Below are positions 44,092 through 53,192 of a stretch of DNA of 64,000 bases, piece by piece. The position numbers and the translations under genes were made by a program. Origin of the DNA: Pedomonas mirosovicensis (GTDB taxonomy: Bacteria; Pseudomonadota; Alphaproteobacteria; Sphingomonadales; Sphingomonadaceae); the NCBI RefSeq assembly GCF_022569295.1, contig NZ_JAKFIA010000001.1, forward strand, positions 1,069,001-1,133,000, read 5' to 3'. The notes beneath the pieces are model-generated. The model worked only from the letters and a program-made list of their open reading frames with translations. It was not told the origin of the DNA and did not search any database. How positions within the stretch are numbered: position 1 is the stretch's first letter; every line of letters starts with the position of its first letter.

Positions 44092-44114
44092 CTTATTCCT
44101 GCGGTTACCATTCA

Positions 44115-44525
44115 TCAGCCGATACGGGTGCGGGTGATCTCTACGCCCACCGACTCCGTTCCGGCGACCGCCTCCAGCTTTTCCACCCGCACCGTGACCG
44201 CAAGGGCCTGGGGGTAGGCGAGCACGAATTCGGCAATCTCATCGGCGATGGTCTCGACCAGGTGAATGTGCCGATTGCTCAGGATGCGACGCATCCCGTC
44301 CGCCAGTTCGGCGTAGCATAGCACGTTCTCGATCTGGTCGTCGTGCGGCCGGGTGGCATCGGTGATGACGTCGAGGTTGAGTCGCACCGGCTGGACGCGA
44401 CCTTTCTCGGACTCGAGAACGCCGACCTCGGTCTGCACCAGAAGATCGCGCACGAACACTCGGCGGATGGCATTGACGGCAGGGGAGGGCGTGGCGCCCG
44501 GCAGGGCGGCAAGATTGTTTTCCAT
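44115..44525 (-). CDS. folB: Dihydroneopterin aldolase (FolB-like)
   Basis: A 136-residue tunnelling-fold protein. The FolB pattern is seen in RRVFVRDLLVQTEVGVLESEKGRVQPVRLNLDV, then CYAELADGMRRIL, HIHLVETIADEIAEFVL and a final VRVEKLEAVAGTESVGVEI. FolB splits dihydroneopterin on the way to folate. The ATG at 44525 lies one base past the stop of the reductase gene upstream, so they are one operon. The frame is open upstream without homology. Confidence 0.88.
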   Translation of the reverse strand: MENNLAALPGATPSPAVNAIRRVFVRDLLVQTEVGVLESEKGRVQPVRLNLDVITDATRPHDDQIENVLCYAELADGMRRILSNRHIHLVETIADEIAEFVLAYPQALAVTVRVEKLEAVAGTESVGVEITRTRIG

Positions 44526-44526
44526 G

Positions 44527-45291
44527 TCAGTAGGTCCCATCGAGGTCGGGGGTTTTCCAGGCGAGGTGCTGGCCGCCATCCACGGCGATCAGCTGGCCGG
44601 TGATGGAGGGCTGGTCCAGAAGAAACAGCGCCGTCTCGGCGATCTCCTCCGGGGCGACGGCGCGCGCCAGCGGGATGCGCGAGGCTTCCCGCGCGAAGCG
44701 GTCGGGGGTCTGGTAGATGCTTTGCAGGACCGGCCCCGGCCCGATGCCGTTGACCCGGATGCGCGGGGCCAGCGCCTGCGCCAGCGTTTGCGTCAGGGTC
44801 CACAGGCCGGTCTTGCTCACCGTATAGCTGGTGAAGTCGGGGTTGAGCCGCCATACCCGCTGGTCGATGAGATTGACGATCGCCCCTTCCATCGTCTCCG
44901 GTAGCTGCCGGGCGAAGGTCTGGGAAAGGTGAAAGGGCGCCCAGAGGTTGATGGTGAGGTTGCGGTCCCAGCCCTCGCGGGTGACCGTATCCCACTGGTC
45001 CCGGTCGAACACCGAGGCGTTGTTGACCAGCGCGGTCAGCGGTCCCACCGCCTCGACCGCCTTGCCGATAAGGCCGGCGGTCTCCTCGTCGCGGGCAAGG
45101 TCGGCCTGCACCGCGACGGCGAAGCCGCCGTCGGCGCGAATCGCCTCCACCGTCTCCGCCGCGGCCTTTTCAGACGTGTTGTAGTGCACCGCCACGCGCC
45201 ATCCCGCCCGGCCGAGCCGGAGGGCGATGGCGTGGCCGATGCGCTGGGCCGCGCCGGTGACCAGAACGGACTTTACGGGGCTGGCCGTCAC
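44527..45291 (-). CDS. SDR-family pteridine (dihydromonapterin) reductase, FolM-like
   Basis: A ~254-residue short-chain dehydrogenase. The cofactor motif is TGAAQRIGHAIA, the TGxxxRxG form of pteridine reductases/FolM instead of the usual TGxxxGxG. NNASVFDRD and the catalytic YTVSK are present. Together with the adjacent folB this points to reduction of dihydromonapterin or dihydrofolate. I take the GTG at 45291, which overlaps the previous stop as GTGA; a GTG at 45297 is the alternative. Confidence 0.8.
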   Translation of the reverse strand: MTASPVKSVLVTGAAQRIGHAIALRLGRAGWRVAVHYNTSEKAAAETVEAIRADGGFAVAVQADLARDEETAGLIGKAVEAVGPLTALVNNASVFDRDQWDTVTREGWDRNLTINLWAPFHLSQTFARQLPETMEGAIVNLIDQRVWRLNPDFTSYTVSKTGLWTLTQTLAQALAPRIRVNGIGPGPVLQSIYQTPDRFAREASRIPLARAVAPEEIAETALFLLDQPSITGQLIAVDGGQHLAWKTPDLDGTY

Positions 45292-46169
45292 TGGCACGGC
45301 CCCACGGTGTCGCGCAGCCGTTGATAGCCGGTCTTCACGGCGGCTTCGTCGCCAATGGCGGCGGCGGTCTCCAGTACCCGCTCCGGCAGGCTGTCGGGCA
45401 GGCCGCAGGCGAGGAAATAGCCCACCAGCGAATTACGCTCCAGCGGCCGGGTTTCGCCCAGGCTGTCCGGCATGGCCACCTGGATGGAGCCTGCGCCGGT
45501 GGCGGTGTCGGGCACGCTGACGGTCATCATGCCCTTCTCGGCCGTCTGGATGAGGAAGTGGGTGGCGAAGTCCTCATCGCTGCGGCGCTGCATCCGGGTG
45601 GCGTCAACGACACCGGTCACGCGCAGGCCGAAGCCCGTTGCCCGATTCGGGTCGGCGGCGACGTCGCGCACCATCTGGATGGCGGGCGAGGGGTTCAGAA
45701 CCTGGGCGTTGCGCGCGACCAGCTGATAAATCCGGTCGTTGCCCGGCACGGAGCGCAGGAAGAGGAGAACGGTTTCCTCCTTCAGCTTGGGACGCTTGCC
45801 GTAGACGGACTCGGGCGCGTCCCAGATGTAGGTGATCTCGCCCGGAATCGCCCGGGGCGCCAGCAGGACGCCGGTCACGTTGGCGCGGATCACGAAGCGG
45901 TTGTAGCCCTCGGACAGGCCCGGCGCTTCCTTGGCGGACAGGCGCTCCAGCTTCCGGATCGTGGCCACCAGCACCACATCGGCATTGAGCGTGAGATTGG
46001 CGACCAGCGGATAGGTCACGGAAGCGGCCGGAGTCGCCGTGCCGGATTGGGCCGAAACCGCTGTCGGCATGGCCAGGGCGAGGGCGGATGCCAGCAGAAT
46101 CCGGGTCGCCAGCAGGGAGCGGCGAGACGTTTGTCGCTTAATTTGAACGGCTGATCGCAAGGACGGCAT
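45288..46169 (-). CDS. Exported protein of unknown function
   Basis: A 293-residue protein with a basic start and a signal peptide (RILLASALALAMPTAVSAQS, cut near residue 41). The mature part begins YPLVANLTLNADVVLVATIRKLERL and later has EITYIWDAPESVYGKRPKLKEETVLLFLRS. It resembles secreted beta-rich domains, but I recognise no family. Only one cysteine pair (CGLPD and a terminal GPCQ) could form a disulfide. AAGGGAAGCC precedes the ATG. It overlaps the SDR gene downstream, so it is probably in the same transcript although no folate role is evident. Confidence 0.78.
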   Translation of the reverse strand: MPSLRSAVQIKRQTSRRSLLATRILLASALALAMPTAVSAQSGTATPAASVTYPLVANLTLNADVVLVATIRKLERLSAKEAPGLSEGYNRFVIRANVTGVLLAPRAIPGEITYIWDAPESVYGKRPKLKEETVLLFLRSVPGNDRIYQLVARNAQVLNPSPAIQMVRDVAADPNRATGFGLRVTGVVDATRMQRRSDEDFATHFLIQTAEKGMMTVSVPDTATGAGSIQVAMPDSLGETRPLERNSLVGYFLACGLPDSLPERVLETAAAIGDEAAVKTGYQRLRDTVGPCQ

Positions 46170-46397
46170 GGCTTCCCTTCTACTTAAATCGGCGGATCCA
46201 ACTGGTAATATGGCTCCGCTGTGTCCAGGTGCCCAGGGGCGTGGGCTGGACCTTGTTTTACAATGAACAATGGGCCCGGATTGACTGCGGACCGGGGGGA
46301 GAAGTCAAGCGCTCAGGCGGTGCGGAGGCTTCGCCACTATGCGGTTTATAGGGTCCCGCGAGGCCATTTTGAGCCCTTTTACCCTTCGAAAAAGCGG

Positions 46398-46426
46398 TTG
46401 CGACAGCGAACCGTCGCGGCTACTAC
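46398..46426 (+). promoter_or_regulatory. Candidate promoter of the tonB-exb operon
   Basis: TTGCGA (46398-46403), 17 bases, TACTAC (46421-46426). It lies in the 403-base divergent gap 46170-46572, which shows no gene. Transcription from here would give a leader of about 140 bases. Confidence 0.4.
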
Positions 46427-46572
46427 TCAGGGTAAGTGGGGGTCCGGCGTTCCGTCGGCGGGCGTCCACTTTTCGTTTTTGGTGTGGGCTGCGGCAGCAG
46501 AGGACAGACATGGGCTGTGGCGCCACCATGACGGATCATCTCAGTTCATGGGAGAGGAGCTGACCCCCTTCG

Positions 46573-47226
46573 ATGGCGTACACTGACCAGCAAATGAGTA
46601 AAGGACGGATCGGCGCGCTCAGCGTCGTGATCGTCATCCATATTATGCTCGGCTGGGCGTTTTCTGCCGGCTTGGCGCCGAAGTTCATCAAACTCATTCA
46701 GGGGCCGATCGAGGTTACCGAGATCGAGGAAGCCCCGCCTCCTGAGGATGAACCACCGCCGCCGCCACCAGAGCTGGAAGAAATCCCGCCCTACGTGCCG
46801 CCGCCCGATCTGCCGATCGAGCTGCCGCCGCCGCCGGCGCCGCCTCCAATCACCTCGCAGACCACGGTCAAGCAGGTTGAGCCGCAGCGCGTGACTCAGC
46901 CCGCCCCTCCGACGCCTGCCGTGGCTCCGAAGCCCGTCAACCGGGTTCCGGCCAAGGGCAGCCGCCGCAACGTTATCAGCGAGGACGACTATCCGTCTGC
47001 TTCGCTGCGTGCGGAGGAAGAGGGCGTGACCCGCGTCCGGTTCACGATCAACACCGAAGGCCGCGTTTCGCAGTGCTCGGTGGTCGAGAGCTCGGGCCAT
47101 CCGCGTCTGGACGAGAAGACCTGCGACCTCATTCAGCGTCGTTTCCGGTTCGATCCGGCGACGGCTGATGGCAAGCCGGTCGAGGAAACGCGGACGCAGA
47201 GCGTGAAGTGGCAGATCCGCCGCTAA
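46573..47226 (+). CDS. tonB: Energy transducer TonB
   Basis: A 217-residue TonB-family protein: a cytoplasmic start, one membrane helix (~residues 14-34, with the ExbB-contacting histidine in VIVIHIMLGWAF), a Pro/Glu-rich periplasmic spacer (EEAPPPEDEPPPPPPELEE, ~50-115) and a C-terminal TonB domain (YPSASLRAEEEGVTRVRFTI..VVESSGHPRLDEKT). It couples the proton gradient to outer-membrane receptors. Two cysteines in the C-terminal domain could form a disulfide. exbB follows. Confidence 0.92.
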   Translation: MAYTDQQMSKGRIGALSVVIVIHIMLGWAFSAGLAPKFIKLIQGPIEVTEIEEAPPPEDEPPPPPPELEEIPPYVPPPDLPIELPPPPAPPPITSQTTVKQVEPQRVTQPAPPTPAVAPKPVNRVPAKGSRRNVISEDDYPSASLRAEEEGVTRVRFTINTEGRVSQCSVVESSGHPRLDEKTCDLIQRRFRFDPATADGKPVEETRTQSVKWQIRR

Positions 47227-47286
47227 TCGCGCGCGCATCATTGAGCATAAAAAGCCGAGAAACGAATTCAAAAGAGGAAGTTCGAA

Positions 47287-48009
47287 ATGGAACAGGTTGC
47301 CGTTGACAATCCGTACGGTTTTACCGCTGCGCTGAAGCAGGGTGGCATCGTTGCCCAGGCCACGTTTGGCCTCATGGCGATCATGTCGCTTGTCTCCTGG
47401 TACATCATTTTCACCAAGGCGTGGGATCAGTCGAAGATCCTGAAGCAGAGCAAGGAACTGGATAAGAAGTTCTGGACTGCTGGTAGCCTGAAGGACGGCG
47501 CGAACAAGCTGGGCAAGAACACTGCCTACCGCCAGATCGTGGACGATGGCCTGCGCGCCACCGAGCACCACGAGGGCCGTCTGACCGACAAGATCGACCA
47601 GCACGAGTGGGTGACCATGTCGCTGCAGCGTTCGGTCGGCGCGATCAACAGCCACCTGCAGGGCGGCCTGGCCTTCCTGGCTTCGGTGGGCGCGACCGCT
47701 CCGTTCATCGGTCTGTTCGGTACCGTGGTCGGCATCTACCGCGCTCTGGTGAACATCGGCATGTCCGGTCAGGCCTCGATCGACAAGGTCGCGGGTCCGG
47801 TCGGTGAAGCGCTGATCATGACCGCCATCGGTCTGGCCGTCGCCGTGCCGGCGGTGCTGGGCTACAACTGGCTGACCCGCCGCAACAAGGCGATCATGGA
47901 CAACCTCAACAACTTCGCTGCTGACGTGCATGCGTTCCTGATGTCGGGCGCCCGCGTGACGGCTCCGGCCGCTCCGGCTCCGGCTGCTGCCACCGCCGCG
48001 AAGAAGTAA
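47287..48009 (+). CDS. exbB: TonB-system proton channel subunit ExbB (MotA/TolQ/ExbB family)
   Basis: A 240-residue protein with three membrane segments (~20-42, ~120-145, ~170-192) and the family block AFLASVGATAPFIGLFGTVVGIYRAL followed by VGEALIMTAIGLAVAVPAVLGYNWLTRRNK. It forms the pentameric channel that ExbD plugs. The tail is Ala/Pro-rich. The ribosome site AAAGAGGAAG precedes the ATG. Context (tonB before, two exbD after) favours ExbB over TolQ. Confidence 0.92.
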   Translation: MEQVAVDNPYGFTAALKQGGIVAQATFGLMAIMSLVSWYIIFTKAWDQSKILKQSKELDKKFWTAGSLKDGANKLGKNTAYRQIVDDGLRATEHHEGRLTDKIDQHEWVTMSLQRSVGAINSHLQGGLAFLASVGATAPFIGLFGTVVGIYRALVNIGMSGQASIDKVAGPVGEALIMTAIGLAVAVPAVLGYNWLTRRNKAIMDNLNNFAADVHAFLMSGARVTAPAAPAPAAATAAKK

Positions 48010-48046
48010 GTCGTCCACCGTCAATTCACCACGGGGAGACCATCCC

Positions 48047-48505
48047 ATGGCAATGAGCGTAGGAAACGACGGGGGCGGTGAAGGCAAGGCCATGTCGGAC
48101 ATCAACACGACGCCGCTTGTCGACGTCATGCTGGTGCTTCTGATTATCTTCCTCATCACCGTTCCGGTCGTGATCCAGACTGCGCCGGTGGAACTGCCAA
48201 AGGTGGCGAGCATCCCCCTGCAAACGAAGCCTGAGAACATCGTCATTTCTGTCGATGCGGACGGCAACGTCTACTGGGGGGCTCAGCTGCTCGAGGGCGG
48301 CAAAGCGGAACTGCGGGAACGGGTGAAGGAGCGGGTGATCAATGCCGTCCAGGCTGGTCAGCCGATTCCGGAAGTCCATATCCGTGGCGACCGTAACACG
48401 CCGTATCAGTACATCGGCGGTGTGATCTTCAACGTGCAGGTCGCTGGCATTCCGAAGGTCGGGTTCATCTCCGAACCTCCGGCTGGCATGACCGTCACGC
48501 GCTGA
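48047..48505 (+). CDS. exbD: ExbD/TolR-family protein, first copy
   Basis: A 152-residue bitopic protein. DINTTPLVDVMLVLLIIFLITVPV contains the conserved Asp at the start of the single helix that carries protons. The periplasmic part holds the usual ..PENIVISVDADGNVYWG strand pattern. The N-terminal MAMSVGNDGGGEGKAMS is nearly the same as that of the second copy, which points to duplication. Confidence 0.92.
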   Translation: MAMSVGNDGGGEGKAMSDINTTPLVDVMLVLLIIFLITVPVVIQTAPVELPKVASIPLQTKPENIVISVDADGNVYWGAQLLEGGKAELRERVKERVINAVQAGQPIPEVHIRGDRNTPYQYIGGVIFNVQVAGIPKVGFISEPPAGMTVTR

Positions 48506-48531
48506 CGCACCGACTCCGAGGAGTAACGAAA

Positions 48532-48963
48532 ATGGCAATGAGCGTAGGAGAAGGTGGGGGTGATGACGCCCCGATGGGCGATATGAACACCACGCCGTTG
48601 ATCGACGTGATGCTCGTGCTGCTCATCATGTTCATCATCACCATTCCTATCCAGACCCACGCCGTGAAGCTGGATATGCCTCAGCAGAACAACAACCCGC
48701 CGCCGACTGACGTGGAACAGCCCGTCATTCACCGGGTTGAGGTCGACTTCCTCGGCCAGATCTACTGGGACAACCAGCCCGTCGATCTCCCGACGATCAC
48801 GGAGTACTTCCGGCAGGCTGCGAACCAGCCGAACCAGCCGGAGATCCACATTCGTCCGGACGCTATGGCGAAGTACGAGGTCGTTGACCAAGTGCTTGCC
48901 GCAGCCCAGACGGTCGGCGTGACCAAGATGGGCTTTGTCGGCAACGAGGCTTACGCTCAGTAA
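48532..48963 (+). CDS. ExbD/TolR-family protein, second copy
   Basis: A 143-residue paralogue of the gene before it, with MAMSVGEGGGDDAPMG at the start and DMNTTPLIDVMLVLLIMFIITIPI around the proton-carrying Asp. Its periplasmic domain has diverged (HAVKLDMPQQNNNPPPTD). Two ExbDs per TonB operon are common in Sphingomonadales and Xanthomonadales; in Xanthomonas the second copy has a separate role. It follows the first copy after 26 bases. Confidence 0.9.
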   Translation: MAMSVGEGGGDDAPMGDMNTTPLIDVMLVLLIMFIITIPIQTHAVKLDMPQQNNNPPPTDVEQPVIHRVEVDFLGQIYWDNQPVDLPTITEYFRQAANQPNQPEIHIRPDAMAKYEVVDQVLAAAQTVGVTKMGFVGNEAYAQ

Positions 48964-49117
48964 GCCTTGGGCCGCACTGGCAATGCCAGAGTTCATAGTG
49001 GGTTAAGCGTGGGGCCGGTACTTCCGGCCCCACGTGTTTTGGGCTTAATGAAGTTTGAGCCCACCGAATTTCGGAAGGCCGCAAGGGAAGAAGGCGGCCA
49101 AGCGGGAGAGAACCATT

Positions 49118-50410
49118 ATGCTGAAATCACGCATTCGTCCTGTTGCTTCGGCGCTCGCGCTGGCCGCCATGACGGCAGCGGGCGCGGCGGTCATTGCCGC
49201 CCCGGCGGTAGCCGCGCAGGACAAGGGCGAGGCTCCCAAGCCGCCCAAGCCGAGCAAGAAGGCCGCCAAGAGCCTGAGCGAGATCCAGAAGGCGCTGGGC
49301 GAGAAGGACTTCGCGACCGTCAAGGCCAAGATCGCCGAGCTGGAAAGCAAGGGCGAGCTGACCGAAGAGGACATGTACTTCATCTCCAACTTCAAGTTCC
49401 AGGCGGCTGCCGACACCCAGGACAATGCCCTGCTGGAACAGGCCCTCGAGCAGATGGCTGCCAACAAGTACACCTCGCCGACCGAGGTGCCGAAGATCCG
49501 CAACAACCTGATCGCCCTGGCGATCCAGGCCGAGAACTACCCGAAGGCGATCCAGCGTTCGAAGGAGGCCCTGGCCGCCGACCCGAACAATGTTGAGACC
49601 ATGCTCAACATGGGCCGCATCTACTACCAGCAGGATGACTACGCCAACGCGGGCGCGACCTTCCGCCAGGCCGTCGACACCGCCAAGCGTCTCGGCCAGC
49701 CGGTGGAAGAGAGCGTCTACAAGCTGATCGCCCAGTCGGCCATCCAGTCGAACGACAACGCGGCCGTGCAATCGGCCATGCTGGAGCTGGTGCGGAACTA
49801 CCCGAATGCTACCAACTGGCGGGATGCGCTGGTGCTGTACCGCAGCCAGCAGGGCATCACCGACCCGATGATCCTCGACTCCTATCGCCTGCAGTGGGTG
49901 AACAACGCACTTGAGGGTCAGCGCGAGTACATTGAAATGGCCGAGCTCGCCATGAAGCGCGGTCTGCCGGCTGAAGCCAAGGCAGTGCTGGAAAAGGGCA
50001 TGGCCGCGAACGTGTTCGACTCGGCGAAGGCCCTGGCCAACGAGACGCTGACCTCGGCGCGCACCCGCGCCGCGGCCGACATCAAGGAGCTGCCCTCGCT
50101 GGAAGCCGAAGCCCGTTCCGGCAAGACCGGCGACCTGGCGGCGGCCACGGTGGGCCAGGGTTATCTCAGCCACGGCAATTACGCCAAGGCGGTCGAGTTC
50201 TATAAGCTCGGCCTCGACAAGGGCGTGAAGAACAAGGACGAGGTTACCCTGCAGTACGGCATCGCCCTGGTGGGCGCGGGCCGCGCGCAGGAAGCCCTCA
50301 CGGCCTTCCAGTCGGTCGGCGGCAACCTGAAGCCGCTGGCGGACCTGTGGGCCGCCCACGCCGAGAACGTCGCCCAGGGTGGCGCTCCGGCAGCGAGCGG
50401 TCAGCAGTAA
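49118..50410 (+). CDS. Exported tetratricopeptide-repeat protein of the TonB cluster
   Basis: A 430-residue protein with a signal peptide (MLKSRIRPVASALALAAMTAAGAAVIA.., cut near AVAAQ), a Lys/Pro-rich linker and helical repeats through the rest, including clear TPR units (NVETMLNMGRIYYQQDDYANAGATFRQ and YLSHGNYAKAVEFYKLGL). It has no catalytic motif. It lies 154 bases past the second exbD with a shared direction, and a terminator follows it. A periplasmic scaffold linked to TonB-dependent transport is an inference from position. Confidence 0.8.
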   Translation: MLKSRIRPVASALALAAMTAAGAAVIAAPAVAAQDKGEAPKPPKPSKKAAKSLSEIQKALGEKDFATVKAKIAELESKGELTEEDMYFISNFKFQAAADTQDNALLEQALEQMAANKYTSPTEVPKIRNNLIALAIQAENYPKAIQRSKEALAADPNNVETMLNMGRIYYQQDDYANAGATFRQAVDTAKRLGQPVEESVYKLIAQSAIQSNDNAAVQSAMLELVRNYPNATNWRDALVLYRSQQGITDPMILDSYRLQWVNNALEGQREYIEMAELAMKRGLPAEAKAVLEKGMAANVFDSAKALANETLTSARTRAAADIKELPSLEAEARSGKTGDLAAATVGQGYLSHGNYAKAVEFYKLGLDKGVKNKDEVTLQYGIALVGAGRAQEALTAFQSVGGNLKPLADLWAAHAENVAQGGAPAASGQQ

Positions 50411-50440
50411 GTTCTTAAAACTTACGCCACGCTGAAACGG

Positions 50441-50468
50441 AAACGGCGGCCTTCGGGCCGCCGTTTTT
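50441..50468 (+). terminator. Intrinsic terminator after the TPR gene
   Basis: AAACGGCGGCC and GGCCGCCGTTT pair perfectly around a TTCG tetraloop and run into TTTTTG. Confidence 0.92.
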
Positions 50469-50524
50469 GTTTGAGTGAACTGCTTCGGTTTTTGCAGGTT
50501 CTGCGGGAGGGATAATTCTGTTTT

Positions 50525-50687
50525 GTGCGCCTGCGCGCACGGAACCCTTTTGCGCCTCCCTTCGATTTTTCGGGCCGCGCCCTGCGATGTGTCGTGGCGT
50601 TCTTCTCTCCGGCCTTGTGCTGCAGGCTAGACCGGCGCGTCCCGATAAAAACGAATGGGGGATCGAAGGGAGGAACTGCATCCCTTC
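50525..50687 (+). repeat. ~160-bp hairpin-bounded intergenic repeat, copy C
   Basis: It starts with a small hairpin (GTGCG/CGCAC, 50525-50540), continues CCTCCCTTCGATTTTTCGGG, and later has CGCGTCCCGATAAAAACGAA followed by TGGGGG. It ends with hairpin GAAGGGA/TCCCTTC (50665-50687). Both inner ends match copy D closely. It lies between the convergent TPR and gpmA genes. The remaining bases 50688-50890 show nothing recognisable. Confidence 0.7.
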
Positions 50688-50891
50688 TTCATCTTTTCTG
50701 CCCAACGTCTACAAGGGCGAGGTCTCGCTTCGGCATGGCCCGTAAACGCTCGCAAAGGCCTCTTGCAGCGCCAAAGTGGGCCTGCCCGCTACCACCCTAG
50801 CTGAAATAGGTAAAAACCTCTCATAGAGCGTTTAAACCCCCTTAGCGTCGATTTCATGTTTTGAGCGAATCTGAGGGGTTGGCAGGCAACC

Positions 50892-50921
50892 AAAAAGCGC
50901 CCCGGTTGGGCCGGGGCGCTT
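50892..50921 (-). terminator. Intrinsic terminator after gpmA
   Basis: Read leftwards, AAGCGCCCCGG pairs with CCGGGGCGCTT around CCCAA and runs into TTTTTGG. Confidence 0.88.
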
Positions 50922-50937
50922 CGGTGCGTCAGATGCC

Positions 50938-51624
50938 TTAAAGGTCGTTCAGGTAGTAGCTGCGCTCGGGCGTCAGAGTGTCGTCCAGATCATAGACCAG
51001 CGGCTGGCCGGTCGGGATCTCGACCTTGGTGATCTCCTCGTCCGTCAGGCTGTCCAGATGCTTGACGATGCCCCGGATCGAGTTGCCGTGAGCGGCGATG
51101 ATGACGCGCTTGCCCGCCTTCAGGTCGGGCGCGATGCTCTCTTCCCACAGCGGCAGCACGCGGGCGATGGTGTCCTTCAGGCTTTCGGTGCGCGGTACCG
51201 GCAGCCCGGCGTAGCGGCGGTCCTTCGAGACGTCGAACGGGCTGGTCTCTTCCAGGTCCGGCGGCGGGATGTCGTAGGAGCGACGCCAGATGAACACCTG
51301 CTCCTCACCCACCTTGGCGGCCATCTCGGCCTTGTTGAGGCCGGTCAACGCGCCGTAGTGGCGCTCGTTCAGCCGCCAGTCCTTCACCACCGGCAGCCAC
51401 AGCTCGCCCATTTCCTCAAGAACGAGGTTGAGGGTCTTGTTGGCGCGGGTCAGCAGCGAGGTGTAGGCGATATCGAACTCGAAGCCCTTGGCCTTCAGCT
51501 CGCGCCCAGCCACGCGGGCCTCCTCGACGCCCTTGTCGGTGATGTTCACGTCCCACCAGCCGGTGAAGCGGTTCTCCAGGTTCCAGGCCGACTGGCCATG
51601 ACGAATCAAGACAAGCTGAGGCAT
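50938..51624 (-). CDS. gpmA: 2,3-bisphosphoglycerate-dependent phosphoglycerate mutase
   Basis: A 228-residue glycolytic mutase interconverting 3- and 2-phosphoglycerate. The catalytic phospho-histidine is H9 in [12 protein letters not shown], followed by [27 protein letters not shown] and [15 protein letters not shown]. The frame is open to 51744, inside repeat copy B, but ATG 51624 is the family start. Confidence 0.96.
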   Translation of the reverse strand: MPQLVLIRHGQSAWNLENRFTGWWDVNITDKGVEEARVAGRELKAKGFEFDIAYTSLLTRANKTLNLVLEEMGELWLPVVKDWRLNERHYGALTGLNKAEMAAKVGEEQVFIWRRSYDIPPPDLEETSPFDVSKDRRYAGLPVPRTESLKDTIARVLPLWEESIAPDLKAGKRVIIAAHGNSIRGIVKHLDSLTDEEITKVEIPTGQPLVYDLDDTLTPERSYYLNDL

Positions 51625-51719
51625 CGCAATCCCATTCGAACGGATGAAACAAAAGGCTCCGCCGCTGTGTAGCCAACTCGCTCCGCTCAGGCAAAGAAGG
51701 TTTTGGGAGAGGGGTTTTT

Positions 51720-51881
51720 GCAGAGGGCCTGTAACCCCCTGCATCCCCCTCGTTTTGACGGACCGTGCGGGTGATGACGGGGGCAGCCCAATGAAACAGT
51801 TTCATGCGGACGTGTTTCCAGAGAGTGCCGGAAACGCCTTCGGCAAAACGAAAGGGAGCGCAAAGGGGCCGCGACTCTTTG
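51720..51881 (-). repeat. ~160-bp hairpin-bounded intergenic repeat, copy B
   Basis: On the minus strand it runs from an imperfect hairpin (CAAAG/CTTTG, 51861-51881) through CTCCCTTTCGTTTTGCCG, the core CTGGAAACACGTCCGCATGA and TTCATTGGGCTGC shared with copy A, then CGTCAAAACGAGGGGG and a G/C hairpin near 51720-51742, next to TTTTT. It lies between the flavoprotein gene's 3' end and gpmA. Confidence 0.72.
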
Positions 51882-51919
51882 AAAAAGCCCTTAAAGATCA
51901 ATATACAAGCAACGCTTAT

Positions 51920-53161
51920 TCAAGCCGGCACGGCCATCAGGTCCTTCAGCGGGAAGGCGGGGTTGCAGAGGAGGGTTCGGTCCGGCTCCAGCCCGGCCGT
52001 GACCAGCTTCTTGCCCGCCATGAAATCCTTGATGCTGTTGATGCAGTCGATGGCGACGACCCGCCCGGCGCGCAGGTAGAGAACCGAGAAGGGGGCAGCA
52101 TCGGGCGTGCCGCGCACGATGATCTCGTCGTAATCAAGGGCAAGGCCCGCCGTTTGCAGCTTGATGTCATACTGGTCGGACCAGAACCACGGCAGGTCGG
52201 CGTAGGGCTCGGGCGCGCCGAGGATCACGCTGACGGCGGTCTTGGCCTGGTCGACCGCGTTCTGCACCGATTCCAGCCGCACCGGGCCGCCGGGGGCGTA
52301 GCGGTTCGGGTGGCGGGCGACGTCCCCGATGGCGAGGATGCGGGGATCCGCCGTGCGGCAGAGGTCATCGACCATGATGCCGTTGTCGCAGGCAAGGCCT
52401 GCGTCCTGCGCCAGCTCGCAGTTGGGGAGGATGCCGATGCCGACCACCACCACGTCGGCCGGAATGACCTCTCCGCAAGCCAGCGCCACGCCGGTGACGC
52501 GGGTTTCCCCCTCGATGGCGGCAACGGCCGTGTTCAGGCGCACGTCCACGCCCTCGGCCTGGTGCTTGGCCTCGAAGAAGCGGGAGACGACCGGGCTGGT
52601 GACGCGGGCGAGCACCCGGTCCAGCGCCTCGATCAGCGTGACCTCGTGCCCCAGCTTGCGGGCCGAGGCCGCCACCTCCAGCCCGATGTAGCCGCCGCCG
52701 ATGACGGCGAGCCTTGCCCCCGGCGTGAGGCTCGCGCGGATGCCGTCCACATCAACGAGGGTGCGGAGGTAATGCACGCCCGGCAGGTGCGCGCCGGGGC
52801 AGGGCAGGGGGCGCACCCGCCCGCCGGTCGCCAGGATGCACCAGCCGTAGCGGATGGCCTCGCCCGTGCTGAGCGTTGCCGTGCGGGCCGAGGGGTCGAG
52901 GCGGGTGATGGTGGTCTGCGTCCGCACCTCGACAGCTCGTTCCTGCCAGAACTCGGCCTTGCGGAGGAACAGCCGATGCGGCTCCAGCTTGCCCGCGAGA
53001 TAGGCCTTGGAGAGCGGCGGGCGCTCATAGGGCAGGGCGGCTTCCTCCCCCACCATGAGGATGGAGCCGCCAAAGCCCTTCTGCCGCAGGCCGACGGCGA
53101 CCATGGCCGCCGCATGCCCCGCGCCCACGATCAGAACGTCCCGCTCCGCCGCCGTCGTCAT
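51920..53161 (-). CDS. FAD-dependent ferredoxin/rubredoxin reductase-like oxidoreductase
   Basis: A 413-residue two-dinucleotide-domain flavoprotein. FAD motif DVLIVGAGHAAAMVAVGLR near the start; YERPPLSKAYLAG is the signature of class I oxygenase-type ferredoxin reductases; the NAD-binding motif is LAVIGGGYIGLEVAASARKLG and the second FAD contact is ILAIGDVARHP. The C-terminal reductase domain is present (WFWSDQYDIKLQTAGLA). ATG 53161 follows GGAGGAAAG. No ferredoxin or P450 partner is nearby. It follows the M14 gene after 31 bases. Confidence 0.88.
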   Translation of the reverse strand: MTTAAERDVLIVGAGHAAAMVAVGLRQKGFGGSILMVGEEAALPYERPPLSKAYLAGKLEPHRLFLRKAEFWQERAVEVRTQTTITRLDPSARTATLSTGEAIRYGWCILATGGRVRPLPCPGAHLPGVHYLRTLVDVDGIRASLTPGARLAVIGGGYIGLEVAASARKLGHEVTLIEALDRVLARVTSPVVSRFFEAKHQAEGVDVRLNTAVAAIEGETRVTGVALACGEVIPADVVVVGIGILPNCELAQDAGLACDNGIMVDDLCRTADPRILAIGDVARHPNRYAPGGPVRLESVQNAVDQAKTAVSVILGAPEPYADLPWFWSDQYDIKLQTAGLALDYDEIIVRGTPDAAPFSVLYLRAGRVVAIDCINSIKDFMAGKKLVTAGLEPDRTLLCNPAFPLKDLMAVPA

Positions 53162-53192
53162 GCCGCTTTCCTCCTTCTGCCGGGCTGCCGGA

